Below, in pieces: positions 10,501 to 17,319 of a stretch of 24,974 nt of DNA. This DNA is from Stenotrophomonas raiganjensis (SeqCode) (GTDB lineage: Bacteria > Pseudomonadota > Gammaproteobacteria > Xanthomonadales > Xanthomonadaceae): the NCBI RefSeq assembly GCF_030658505.1, contig NZ_JAUTXR010000187.1, forward strand, positions 1 to 24,974. The letters run 5' to 3'. The first letter of the stretch is position 1. Each line of letters starts with the position of its first letter. The notes beneath the pieces were generated by a model. It searched no databases and was not told where the DNA came from. It saw nothing but the letters and a program-made list of their open reading frames with translations. A program made the translations under genes and the position numbers.

Positions 10501-11706
10501 GTGGCCGATGGCCGCGTCGCCGCCGGCAGCAGTGATGCCATCACCGGTTCGCAGCTCAACGTCACCAACCAGCGGGTGGGCGCGGTCGAAACCCGGGTCG
10601 GTGATTTCGATTCGCGCATCGCGACGGTTGAAACCACGGCGGCCAGCGCAGTCGGCTACGACGATGCCAGCCGTGACCGCCTGACCCTGTCCGGCTTCCA
10701 GGGCACCACCATCGACAACGTCGGTGCCGGCAGCATCGCCGCTGGCAGCCGCCAGGCCATCAATGGCGGGCAGTTGTTCCAGTCGCTCAGCGATGCCGCC
10801 AGCTTCCTCGGCGGCGGTGCCAGCGTCGGCATGCAGGGTGTGTTCGTAGCGCCGAACTACGTGATCCAGGGCGCGACGTACAGCAATGTCGGCGATGCGC
10901 TCGGTGCGCTGGACCGCAAGGTCAGCGAGATCGATCGCCGCACCGCCGGAGGCGCGCGTTCGGGAACGGCCAGCCTGCGTTCGATGAGTGCCTCGCTGGA
11001 TGAAACCGCACGGGCCAGCGTCGCCGACGCACCGGCGACTGCCGATGCGGCAGCGGCCAGCACCGCGCGCGTGCAGGGCACGCCGACCGCCGCCGCCGCC
11101 GGTGCAGGGATTCCGGTGGGCACCCCGGCGACGGGCTTCAATGCCGTCGCCATGGGCGAGGGCGCGGTAGCCAGCGGTGCTTCGTCCACCGCCATCGGCC
11201 AGGGCGCCAGTGCCACCGCTGCCAACGCCGTGGCGCTGGGCCAGGGCTCGGTTGCCGATCGTGCCAACACGGTCTCGGTGGGCAGCGAAGGCAACGAGCG
11301 CCAGGTCACCAACGTGGCGGCCGGCACCACCGCCACCGATGCAGTCAACAAGGGCCAGCTCGATCGTGGCATGGCGACGGCGAACAGCTACACCGACAGC
11401 CGCGTGCAGGCCGTCGCCGACAGCTTCGATGTGTTCAAGGGCGAAATCGATGGACGCCTGCGCCACATGGATCGCCGCATCGACCGCCAGGGCGCGATGA
11501 GTGCCGCGATGCTCAACATGGCTACCAGTGCCGCCGGTATCCGCACCCAGAACCGGGTCGGCGTCGGCATCGGATTCCAGGGCGGCGAGTCGGCATTGTC
11601 GCTGGGCTACCAGCGTGCGATCAGCGATCGCGCCACGGTCACGTTCGGCGGTGCCTTCAGCAGTGACGACAGCTCGGTCGGCGTCGGTGCCGGCTTCGGC
11701 TGGTAA
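4525..11706 (+). CDS. Giant trimeric autotransporter adhesin (YadA/Hia-like, type Vc secretion)
   Basis: A 2393-residue surface adhesin predicted to trimerise and anchor itself in the outer membrane. The start is ATG 4525, with AGGAG eight bases upstream and an extended signal peptide region (MNRIYRKVWNKALGQLVVAS) typical of type V proteins; an in-frame ATG at 4480 lacks both. The hydrophobic signal runs about residues 45-62, with cleavage likely after SAAA65. The passenger is built of left-handed beta-roll head repeats of the SxAxG type. They are closed by nine neck motifs (NSVALGAGS...ERQITNVAAGT...DAVNKAQLDAVA), whose DAVN-type Asp residues are at about 151, 380, 699, 1021, 1342, 1650, 1881, 2004 and 2272. 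A stalk spans about 2012-2150, an Ala/Thr-rich linker about 2150-2210, and a coiled coil about 2283-2333. The last 60-70 residues form the YadA anchor and end in GAGFGW. The gene appears monocistronic. Role in adhesion, autoaggregation or biofilm is inferred from the family; the ligand is unknown. Confidence 0.95.
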   Translation: MNRIYRKVWNKALGQLVVASELASSDSSSGGVVDQRRAATQATPAALAAALGLAIGLGMSGSAAAQSVQIGGSATCVAFSGKLLEKCLIEGSATAKGSNAVAIGSNSSASAANSVALGAGSRATRANTVSVGDAGKERQVTNVAAGTQATDAVNKAQLDAQARATQAALADVAADGNRYFKADGAGDDSDAAKIQGEGALAAGAGAQSLANATTAIGTQAIAAGIGASAFGQGALAIGDASVVVGQSAAAFGLGDTAVGASAYAASENGAATALGALSEATADGATAVGGGAVAMGPGSTALGRGATAANEASIAVGAFSTAVGEYSTALGSNSAAVATGSVALGAGSLADRVDTVSVGAAEYGLTRQITSVAAGTEDTDAVNVGQLKDVAAVADATAKRFQATGSSNSDAGALAQGDDALAAGEAANALGNGATAVGAGATAVAQNATAVGNNALASGQNSAAFGNNAQANGPGSVAVGGAAVDADGNPLITSGGVPVETGATSAGVGGTAVGASAEASGFAASSYGVGAYAAGAQASAFGAVANAIGDYSTALGTQSNATGTSSVAIGGPADLIPGLGFFVQTQASGEAATAVGAGAIASGDRAVANGSLTEASGAESTAVGYFAYAPGENASALGAQTWASGAQSTAVGYYATARGANSVALGANSEAVRANSVAVGSAGNERQITSVAAGSEATDAVNKAQLDAVASTADSTARFFQAQPEADSDAGALAEGEGAVAAGSSSNAIGAGAVAHGAAASAIGDDSVAVGRNSSATGNGGVAIGGLGQAYDEYNQPIIGADGKAQQVGTTAVADATAVGSGAQATGAASSAFGNAAKASGDNSFAAGGKSRATGSYAVAVGDSAFASSDDSTAVGGYSWATASGASAFGSGAWATATNASAFGNAAWASGSGATSIGYNSWANGASSTAVGRGAFGYGDNSVALGFQALGNSINSIAIGTNTVAGGESAIALGAGSNASASNSVALGAGSVANRARTVSVGNTGNERQITNVAAGTQATDAVNKAQLDAVATTATTTSRFFQASGNGDDVAGALVEGDNALAAGDAANAIGNGATALGSGANALANNAQAIGFNALATAANASAVGANAQATGEYATAQGAESEASGEQSAAFGAASIASGAGSTASGVLSEASGEEAVAVGYFSNASGDAATAVGSESVASGTASAAFGIGAEATGGYSTAIGGYAQASAFNATAFGNFANASGSNSVALGGDSEASGAYSTATGQGSLATGTNSVAVGGSLFGVLATEASGNYSTAVGGGAWSGGINSTALGNAAESRGANSVALGADSIADRDNTVSVGGGGNTRQITNVADGTQGNDAVNKNQLDAVAAAAEKTSKQFQASGNADGETGALVEGDNALAAGDAANAIGNGATALGSGANALAANATAVGIDALATGNNAAALGSTAQATGEDSLALGTGASASELGASAVGARAQASGAYSTATGTEANASGTQALASGFRSAASADGTTAVGGYAEASGRLGTALGYGSAASGANTTAVGFGAAAAGTGAVAVGQSSEASGEESVAIGGSTFFGLIPSRASGTGAAAFGAGAWATEDYATAIGWNSWAAGSSATALGANATANGSNSVALGAGSKADRDNTVAVGKAGAERQVTHVAAGTEATDAVNKGQLDAVASVADKTSRQFQASGNADGEAGALVDGDNALAAGNAANAIGNGATALGSGANAVAANATAVGFDALATGNNAAALGNNAQANGADSVAVGSGASASELGASASGAGAQAKGAYSTASGAQATASGTQSQASGFRANASADGASALGSYAEASGRLGTAVGYGSKATGANATAVGVSANASAAGSIALGAGSVADRANTVSVGSASGDRQITRVAAGTERTDAVNRGQLDAVAATAEGTARYIKATGSGAASASGSDAAAIGSAASASGARSNALGANAMAIGNGALALGTSAGASGANSVALGAGSRALDANVVSVGGGNGTDGPATRRIVNVADGRVAAGSSDAITGSQLNVTNQRVGAVETRVGDFDSRIATVETTAASAVGYDDASRDRLTLSGFQGTTIDNVGAGSIAAGSRQAINGGQLFQSLSDAASFLGGGASVGMQGVFVAPNYVIQGATYSNVGDALGALDRKVSEIDRRTAGGARSGTASLRSMSASLDETARASVADAPATADAAAASTARVQGTPTAAAAGAGIPVGTPATGFNAVAMGEGAVASGASSTAIGQGASATAANAVALGQGSVADRANTVSVGSEGNERQVTNVAAGTTATDAVNKGQLDRGMATANSYTDSRVQAVADSFDVFKGEIDGRLRHMDRRIDRQGAMSAAMLNMATSAAGIRTQNRVGVGIGFQGGESALSLGYQRAISDRATVTFGGAFSSDDSSVGVGAGFGW
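5662..9474 (+). repeat. Four tandem head-neck units of about 0.93-0.97 kb inside the adhesin gene
   Basis: Neck motifs recur with spacings of 957, 966, 963 and 924 bases between the DAVN-type codons at 5662, 6619, 7585, 8548 and 9472. Each unit opens with a FQASGN/GALVEGDNALAAG-like segment and closes with NSVALGA...DAVNK. The beginnings of the units at about 8600 and 9525 are nearly the same protein for some 170 residues. Their DNA differs at many synonymous sites, so these look like old duplications kept similar by selection rather than very recent copies. Such tandem repeats can recombine and make the length of the gene differ between strains. Confidence 0.85.
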
Positions 11707-11719
11707 GCCACGCCATTGT

Positions 11720-11812
11720 GCCGGCGGCCACCCACGCCGGCGCCAAACCTGCAAAAGTGCCTGGGGGGAGGTCACGGCAATCCCGGCTGGGCCGGCCGGG
11801 AGTCGTCAAGGA
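11720..11812 (+). promoter_or_regulatory. GC-rich foldable leader between adhesin and protease
   Basis: Between the adhesin stop and the protease start are a 7-bp stem GCCGGCG/CGCCGGC (11720-11726 with 11735-11741) and a second GC palindrome around 11782-11800 (CCCGG/CCGGG). Neither is followed by a T-run, so neither is a clear intrinsic terminator, and no good promoter was found. CCAAACC (11743-11749), AAAA and GGTCACGGCAA (11770-11780) only faintly recall parts of the cyclic-di-GMP-I riboswitch. The GACGCAAAGCC signature is absent, so I do not call one. Confidence 0.3.
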
Positions 11813-11863
11813 ATGATGGCCGCAGTGTTGGTTCGATCCATGACCCAGAAGAGGAATTTCGAC

Positions 11864-13717
11864 GTGATCAAGAAGCAGAACCTTCGCATCAATGTGCTTG
11901 CCGCCGCCGTGCTGTCGATGACCGCTGTCGGTGCCGTCCACGCCGCTGGACTGCCGACCCGTGAACCGGTGCGCCAGGCAAGTGCTGCCCAGCCGGGCAC
12001 CGACCGCATCATCGTCAAGTATCGTGCCGGTACCGCTGCAGCCGGTGACCGTTCGGCCAAACTGTCCACCGTGCAGTCGGCGCTGACCCGCGCGAGCCTG
12101 TCCGGCGGTACTGCGCGTGCCAGCACGCTGGGCCCGCAGGTGGTGCGCCGGCTGGGCGTCGGCGCCGATGTGATCCGCCTTCAGGGCCGCCTGGCACCGG
12201 CCGAACTGCAGCGCGTGCTGAAGGAACTGAAGGCCGATCCGGCCGTGCAGTACGCCGAAGCGGACGTGAAGCTGCGCCGCACCGAGCTGCGTGCCGGCAA
12301 CGTGCAACCGGCACTGGTACCGAACGATCCCTTCTACCAGCAGAACCAGTGGCACCTGCACAATGCGGTCGGCGGCATCAATGCACCGGCCGCGTGGGAC
12401 GTCTCGCAGGGTGAGGGCATCGTGGTGGCGGTGATCGACACCGGCATCCTGCCGCAGCATCCGGACCTGGTCGGCAATCTGCTGGAAGGCTACGACTTCA
12501 TCAGCGACGCGGAGACCTCGCGCCGTCCGACCAATGATCGCGTACCGGGTGCGCAGGACTACGGCGACTGGGTCGAGAACGATAACGAGTGCTACGACGG
12601 CTCGCTGGCCGAGGACAGTTCCTGGCACGGCACGCACGTCGCTGGCACCGTGGCCGAGCAGACCAACAATGGCGTCGGCATGGCCGGTGTCGCCTACAAG
12701 GCCAAGGTGCTGCCGGTCCGCGTGCTGGGCAAGTGTGGCGGCTACCTGTCCGACATCGCTGATGCAGTGACCTGGGCCTCCGGCGGTACCGTGACCGGCA
12801 TCCCGGCCAACACCAATCCGGCCGAGATCATCAACATGAGCCTGGGTGGCGGTGGCGCCTGCGCCAGCACCTACCAGGACGCGATCAACGGCGCGATCTC
12901 GCGCGGTACCACGGTGGTGGTGGCCGCCGGCAATGAAGCCGACAACGCATCCAAGTACCAGCCGGCGAGCTGCGAAGGCGTGGTGACCGTGGGTGCCACC
13001 CGCATCACCGGTGGCATCACCTACTACTCCAACTACGGTACCCGCGTAGACCTGTCCGGTCCGGGCGGTGGCGGCAGTGTCGACGGCAACCCGGGCGGCT
13101 ACATCTGGCAGACCGGCTCCAATGCGGCGACGACGCCGGAATCGGGCACGCCGGGCTACATGGGGATGGGCGGTACCTCGATGGCCTCGCCGCATGTGGC
13201 CGCCGTGGCCGCACTGGTGCAGAGCGCGTTGATCGCCAAGGGCAAGGATCCGTTGACCCCGGCAGCCATGCGCACCCTGCTGAAGGAAACCGCGCGTCCG
13301 TTCCCGGTCGCCATCCCGACGGCCACCCCGATCGGCACCGGTATCCTCGACGCCAAGGCGGCGCTGGCCAAGGCACTGGAAGAGCCGTGCACCGAGAACT
13401 GCGGGCCGGCGGCGACGCCTTTGACCAACAAGGCTGCGGTCGGTGGCCTGAGCGGTGCTGCAGCCAGCAGCCGCCTGTACAGCTTCGAAGCTGTCGCCGG
13501 CAAGCAGCTCAGCGTGATCACCTACGGTGGTACCGGCAACGTCTCGGTCTACATTGCCCAGGGGCGCGAGCCGAGTGCCAGCGACAACGACGGCAAGTCG
13601 ACCCGTCCCGGCACGTCCGAAACGGTGCGGGTGAACAAGCCGGTGGCGGGCACCTACTACATCAAGGTGGTGGGTGAAGCGGCCTACAACGGCGTGAGCA
13701 TTCTCGCCACGCAGTAA
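11864..13717 (+). CDS. stmPr1: Secreted subtilisin-like (S8) serine protease preproprotein, probable StmPr1
   Basis: An extracellular endopeptidase of 617 residues. The chosen start is GTG 11864, with GAGGA eight bases upstream. It gives a compact signal peptide (IKKQNLRI, then a hydrophobic core, VHA27|AG). ATGs at 11813, 11816 and 11840 are in frame but have poor ribosome sites and would lengthen the N-terminus. Parts in order: propeptide of I9 type (about 28-150, TDRIIVKYRAG to YAEADVKLRR); catalytic domain (about 152-510) with Asp192 in VIDTGI, His255 in HGTHVAG, oxyanion Asn357 in AAGNE and Ser439 in GTSMASPH; PPC domain (about 520-617). Six cysteines in the mature part suggest disulfides. 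The predicted precursor (about 63 kDa) and mature form (about 47 kDa) fit what I recall for S. maltophilia StmPr1, an Xps substrate; this identity was not checked. It lies between the adhesin and xpsE and is closed by a terminator. Confidence 0.9.
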   Translation: MIKKQNLRINVLAAAVLSMTAVGAVHAAGLPTREPVRQASAAQPGTDRIIVKYRAGTAAAGDRSAKLSTVQSALTRASLSGGTARASTLGPQVVRRLGVGADVIRLQGRLAPAELQRVLKELKADPAVQYAEADVKLRRTELRAGNVQPALVPNDPFYQQNQWHLHNAVGGINAPAAWDVSQGEGIVVAVIDTGILPQHPDLVGNLLEGYDFISDAETSRRPTNDRVPGAQDYGDWVENDNECYDGSLAEDSSWHGTHVAGTVAEQTNNGVGMAGVAYKAKVLPVRVLGKCGGYLSDIADAVTWASGGTVTGIPANTNPAEIINMSLGGGGACASTYQDAINGAISRGTTVVVAAGNEADNASKYQPASCEGVVTVGATRITGGITYYSNYGTRVDLSGPGGGGSVDGNPGGYIWQTGSNAATTPESGTPGYMGMGGTSMASPHVAAVAALVQSALIAKGKDPLTPAAMRTLLKETARPFPVAIPTATPIGTGILDAKAALAKALEEPCTENCGPAATPLTNKAAVGGLSGAAASSRLYSFEAVAGKQLSVITYGGTGNVSVYIAQGREPSASDNDGKSTRPGTSETVRVNKPVAGTYYIKVVGEAAYNGVSILATQ

Positions 13718-13742
13718 GCCTGTCGTGTCGTAGTTGAACGGT

Positions 13743-13780
13743 CGAAGCCCGTCATCCTGTGTGACGGGCTTCGTCTTTTT
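13743..13780 (+). terminator. Rho-independent terminator of the protease gene
   Basis: A 12-bp perfect stem pairs CGAAGCCCGTCA (13743-13754) with TGACGGGCTTCG (13762-13773), loop TCCTGTG, followed by TCTTTTT. It begins 26 bases after the protease stop and separates the protease transcript from the xps operon. Confidence 0.93.
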
Positions 13781-13823
13781 ACGAAAGGTGGTCAAGATGC
13801 GGCGTAAATCATGGCTTAACTGC

Positions 13824-13829
13824 TAAAGT
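13824..13829 (+). promoter_or_regulatory. Candidate -10 box of the xps operon
   Basis: TAAAGT lies 25 bases before the xpsE start and after the protease terminator, the only space available for an operon promoter. No good -35 box is visible 16-18 bases upstream. A TTGACA at 13838-13843 overlaps the ribosome site and would place its -10 within the gene, so it is not favoured. Confidence 0.3.
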
Positions 13830-13853
13830 CGGGCCGATTGACAGGAGAGTCAT

Positions 13854-15575
13854 GTGAACGCGCTTGCTGCCACCGCCACTGACGACGCCGAAGGTCGCAT
13901 CCTGGATGCGCTGCTGGCGCGCGGCCGACTGAAGGACGGCGATCTGGCACGGGCGCGGCCGCTGCATGCCGAATCCGGTGGCAGTCTGTTGGGCCTGCTG
14001 GTGCGGCTGGGACTGGTCTCCGAGCGTGACCAGGCACAGGCCAGCGCCGAGGTGCTGGGCCTGCCGCTGCTGGAGGGCAAGCAGTTGCCGGAGGCACCAC
14101 CGCAGGGCCTGGCCGAGGGCCTGCCGCTGTCGCTGCGCTTCCTCAAGCAGTTCCATGTGTGCCCGCTGGCGCTGGATGAACAGGGTGTGAGGCTGTGGCT
14201 GGCCGACGCCCACGATCCCTATCCGCTGCAGGCCGTGCAGCTGGCGCTGGGTGTGCCGGTGACGCCGGTGCTGGGCATGCGCGCGGAAATCGACGACCTG
14301 GTCGAGCGCTGGTTCGGCCAGGGCCGCAGCGCGATGGGCGCGATCGTCGAAACCGCAGACGGCGAGGGCGGCGCGGTCGACGATATCGAGCACCTGCGCG
14401 ATCTGGCCTCGGAAGCGCCGGTGATCCGCCTGGTCAACCTGGTGATCCAGCGTGCGGTGGAACTGCGCGCTTCGGATATCCATGTCGAACCATTCGAGAG
14501 CCGGCTGAAGGTGCGCTACCGCGTCGACGGTGTGCTGGTGGAAGGCGAAAGCCCGCCGGCCAACCTCACTGCGGCGGTGATCAGCCGCATCAAGATCATG
14601 GCCCGGCTCAACATTGCCGAGCGCCGCCTGCCTCAGGACGGCCGCATCATGCTGCGCGTGCAGGGCAAGGAGCTGGACCTGCGCGTCAGCACCGTGCCGA
14701 CCGCGCATGGCGAAAGCGTGGTGATGCGCCTGCTCGACCGTGAAACGGTGGTGTTCGATTTCCACAGGCTGGGGTTCACCGATGCGTTCCTGCCGCAGTT
14801 CCGCAAGGTACTGGAACAGCCGCACGGCATCCTGCTGGTCACCGGCCCGACCGGTTCGGGCAAGACCACCACGCTGTACACCGCGTTGAGCCAGCTCAAC
14901 ACCGCCGACGTCAAGATCATCACGGTCGAAGACCCGGTCGAGTACCAGATCGAGGGCATCAACCAGATCCAGGCCAAGCCGCAGATCGGGCTGGATTTCG
15001 CCAACGCCCTGCGCAGCATCGTGCGCCAGGACCCGGACATCATCATGATCGGCGAAATGCGCGATCTGGAAACCGCGCGCATTGCGATCCAGTCGGCGCT
15101 GACCGGCCACCTGGTGCTGTCCACCCTGCACACCAACAATGCGGCCGGCGGCATCACCCGCCTGCTCGACATGGGCGTGGAGGACTACCTGCTGACCTCG
15201 ACCATCAACGGCATCCTCGCCCAGCGCCTGGTACGCCGGCTGGAACCCACCCACGCCGAACGCTACGAAGCGTCGCCGGAGGAGATCGAGCGTTTCGAGC
15301 TGCGCCGCCTGCAGCCGCAGGGCCCGATCCACCTGTTCCGTCCAAAGCCTTCGGCGCTGGCGCCGACCGGCTACCTGGGGCGCACCACCATCATGGAATT
15401 CCTGGTGATGAACGATGCGCTGCGGCGTGCGGTGATGCGCCGCGACGGCATGGGCGAAATCGAGCGCATCGCCCGCGAGGCCGGCATGCGCACCATGTAC
15501 GAGGATGGCCTGTCCAAGGCGTTGAGCGGGCAGACCACCATCGAAGAAGTGCTGCGCGTGACCGAGGAAAGCTGA
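13854..15575 (+). CDS. xpsE: Type II secretion ATPase XpsE (GspE family)
   Basis: This cytoplasmic hexameric ATPase powers pseudopilus assembly and is recruited to the inner membrane by XpsL. It has 573 residues from GTG 13854, with AGGAGAG just upstream; the ATG at 13852 runs straight into TGA in its own frame. Parts: N-terminal GspE_N domain (about 10-150) and catalytic core from about 185. The core has the Asp box (ASDIHVEPFESRLKVRYRVDG), Walker A GPTGSGKT (331-338, Lys337), Walker B around DPDIIMIGEMRD (Glu401) and the His box HLVLSTLHTNNA. The metal-binding subdomain of most GspE proteins carries two CxxC pairs. Here the corresponding stretch (about 456-515) has no cysteine. It is the first gene of the operon, 24 bases before xpsF. 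Confidence 0.97.
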   Translation: MNALAATATDDAEGRILDALLARGRLKDGDLARARPLHAESGGSLLGLLVRLGLVSERDQAQASAEVLGLPLLEGKQLPEAPPQGLAEGLPLSLRFLKQFHVCPLALDEQGVRLWLADAHDPYPLQAVQLALGVPVTPVLGMRAEIDDLVERWFGQGRSAMGAIVETADGEGGAVDDIEHLRDLASEAPVIRLVNLVIQRAVELRASDIHVEPFESRLKVRYRVDGVLVEGESPPANLTAAVISRIKIMARLNIAERRLPQDGRIMLRVQGKELDLRVSTVPTAHGESVVMRLLDRETVVFDFHRLGFTDAFLPQFRKVLEQPHGILLVTGPTGSGKTTTLYTALSQLNTADVKIITVEDPVEYQIEGINQIQAKPQIGLDFANALRSIVRQDPDIIMIGEMRDLETARIAIQSALTGHLVLSTLHTNNAAGGITRLLDMGVEDYLLTSTINGILAQRLVRRLEPTHAERYEASPEEIERFELRRLQPQGPIHLFRPKPSALAPTGYLGRTTIMEFLVMNDALRRAVMRRDGMGEIERIAREAGMRTMYEDGLSKALSGQTTIEEVLRVTEES

Positions 15576-15599
15576 TGCGCGCAGGACGTTGGGGCTGAC

Positions 15600-16820
15600 A
15601 TGCCGAACTACCGCTACAAGGCACTGAATCCGCACGGCGAGGTCTTCGACGGGCAGATGGAAGCGGCCAGCGAGGCCGAACTGATCGCGCGCCTGCAGGA
15701 CCAGGGGCACCTGCCGATGGAGACGCAGCTGGCCGACGGCGGCGTGATCGGCGGCAGCAGCTGGCGCAACCTGCTGCGCCAGCGCCCGTTGCAGGGCGCT
15801 GCGCTGCTGCAGTTCACCCAGCAGCTGGCGACCCTGCTCGGTGCCGGCCAGCCGCTGGACCGTGCACTGTCGATCCTGCTCGGCCTGCCGGAAGACGAGC
15901 GTTCGCGCCGCGCCATCACCGACATCCGCGATGTAGTGCGGGGCGGAGCGCCGCTGTCGACCGCACTGGAGCGCCAGCATGGGCTGTTCTCGCGCCTGTA
16001 CGTGAACATGGTGCGCGCCGGCGAAGCGGGTGGCAGCCTGCATGAAACCCTGCAACGCCTGGCCGACTACCTCGAGCGCAGCCGCGCATTGCAGGGCAAG
16101 GTCATCAACGCGCTGGTCTACCCGGCGATCCTGCTGGTGGTGGTGGGCGGTGCGCTGTTGTTCCTGCTTGGCTACGTGGTGCCGCAGTTCGCGCAGATGT
16201 ACGAGAGCCTGGACGTGGCGCTGCCGTGGTTCACCAACGCGGTGCTGCAGCTGGGCCTGTTCGTGCGCGACTGGTGGGTGCTGCTGCTGGTGGTGCCGGC
16301 GTTGGTAGCGCTGTTCTTCGAGCGCAAGGCACGGCAACCGGCTTTCCGGCTGGCGCTGGACGGCTGGCTGCTGCAGCGGCGTGGCATCGGCCGCCTGCTG
16401 GGCGAACTGGAGACCGCGCGCCTGGCACGCACGCTGGGCACCCTGCTGCGCAATGGCGTGCCGCTGCTCGGCGCGCTGGGCATCGCCCGCAACGTACTGG
16501 GCAACCGCGCGCTGGCGGCCGATGTCGAGGCGGCTGCAGACGAAGTGAAGAATGGCGCCGGCCTGTCGCTGGCACTGTCACGTGGCAAGCGTTTCCCGCG
16601 CCTGGCGTTGCAGATGATCCAGGTCGGCGAGGAATCCGGCGCCCTCGATACCATGCTGTTGAAGGCCGCCGACACGTTCGAACAGGACAGTGCGCGACGC
16701 ATCGATCGCCTGCTTGCCGCGATGGTGCCGGCGATCACCCTTGTGCTGGCCTCGGTGGTCGGTGCGGTGATCGTTGCCGTGCTGGTGCCGCTGTACGACC
16801 TGACCAATGCCATCGGTTGA
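15600..16820 (+). CDS. xpsF: Type II secretion inner-membrane platform protein XpsF (GspF family)
   Basis: XpsF is the polytopic core of the assembly platform, between the ATPase and the pseudopilus. It has 406 residues, the usual family length. The N-terminus MPNYRYKALNPHGEVFDGQMEA is typical of GspF/PilC proteins. Two T2SSF domains are visible, with hydrophobic segments at about 168-197, 222-241 and 375-401. Family motifs include QFTQQLATLLGAGQPLDRAL and the matching RTLGTLLRNGVPLLGAL in the second half, and MIQVGEESGALDTML near the end. It lies between xpsE and xpsG. Confidence 0.97.
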   Translation: MPNYRYKALNPHGEVFDGQMEAASEAELIARLQDQGHLPMETQLADGGVIGGSSWRNLLRQRPLQGAALLQFTQQLATLLGAGQPLDRALSILLGLPEDERSRRAITDIRDVVRGGAPLSTALERQHGLFSRLYVNMVRAGEAGGSLHETLQRLADYLERSRALQGKVINALVYPAILLVVVGGALLFLLGYVVPQFAQMYESLDVALPWFTNAVLQLGLFVRDWWVLLLVVPALVALFFERKARQPAFRLALDGWLLQRRGIGRLLGELETARLARTLGTLLRNGVPLLGALGIARNVLGNRALAADVEAAADEVKNGAGLSLALSRGKRFPRLALQMIQVGEESGALDTMLLKAADTFEQDSARRIDRLLAAMVPAITLVLASVVGAVIVAVLVPLYDLTNAIG

Positions 16821-16869
16821 CGATGGATCCCTACGCAACCCCGACACTCCGCAACTGAAAGGACCGACC

Positions 16870-17313
16870 ATGATTGCTTCCCGTCGACCGATCCGCCTTT
16901 CCTTCACCGCCGCGCGCAACCAGTCGGGCATGAGCCTGCTGGAAATCATCATCGTCATCGTGCTGATCGGCGCGGTACTGACTCTGGTCGCCAGTCGCGT
17001 GCTGGGGGGCGCCGATCGTGGCAAGGCCAATATCGCCAAGGCACAGGTGCAGACGGTTGCCTCCAAGATCGACAACTACCAGATCGACACCGGCAAGCTG
17101 CCGGGTTCACTCAACGATCTGGTGACCGCACCGGCCGGCGTTGGTGGCTGGTTGGGCCCGTACGCCAAGCCGGCCGACCTGAATGACCCGTGGGGCCACG
17201 CGCTGGAGTACCGCGCGCCGGGCGAAGGGCAGCCGTACGAGCTGGTCAGCCTGGGCAAGGATGGCAAGGCCGGCGGCAGCAGTGTCGACGCTGACATCCG
17301 CTACCAGCCGTAA
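16870..17313 (+). CDS. xpsG: Major pseudopilin XpsG (GspG family)
   Basis: The main subunit of the periplasmic pseudopilus, 147 residues as prepilin. The start at ATG 16870 is favoured by AAAGGA six bases upstream; an in-frame ATG at 16807 inside xpsF would add 21 untypical residues. The leader is 20 residues with cleavage QSG20|MSLLEIIIVIV, leaving Glu at position +5. The C-terminal part carries DPWGHALEYRAPG and the loop GKDGKAGG...DADI, the calcium-binding region of GspG. The prepilin peptidase that would cut and methylate it is not encoded here and is probably the PilD shared with type IV pili. Confidence 0.96.
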   Translation: MIASRRPIRLSFTAARNQSGMSLLEIIIVIVLIGAVLTLVASRVLGGADRGKANIAKAQVQTVASKIDNYQIDTGKLPGSLNDLVTAPAGVGGWLGPYAKPADLNDPWGHALEYRAPGEGQPYELVSLGKDGKAGGSSVDADIRYQP

Positions 17314-17319
17314 CCGGGC

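Noticed and set aside
4510..11775. An uninterrupted 2421-codon open frame on the minus strand antisense to the adhesin, and similar antisense frames at 11657-13795, 13809-16337 and 21899-24664
   Set aside because: In this GC-rich, strongly codon-biased DNA, codons of the real genes rarely create stops in the opposite frame. The adhesin's repeated Ala/Gly/Asn/Ser codons also repeat the same stop-free pattern. The translations are low-complexity, with no recognisable domain, signal or family motif.
11743..11812. Possible cyclic-di-GMP-I riboswitch before the protease
   Set aside because: Only short fragments resemble the class; the conserved GACGCAAAGCC-type segment and a clear three-way layout are missing.
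13838..13843. TTGACA as -35 box of the xps operon
   Set aside because: A -10 at the proper distance would fall inside xpsE, after its start codon, and the hexamer overlaps the ribosome site; it would give a transcript lacking the start.
16807..16869. N-terminal extension of xpsG from ATG 16807
   Set aside because: It overlaps the end of xpsF, has no ribosome site and adds a non-pilin-like segment before the normal prepilin leader.
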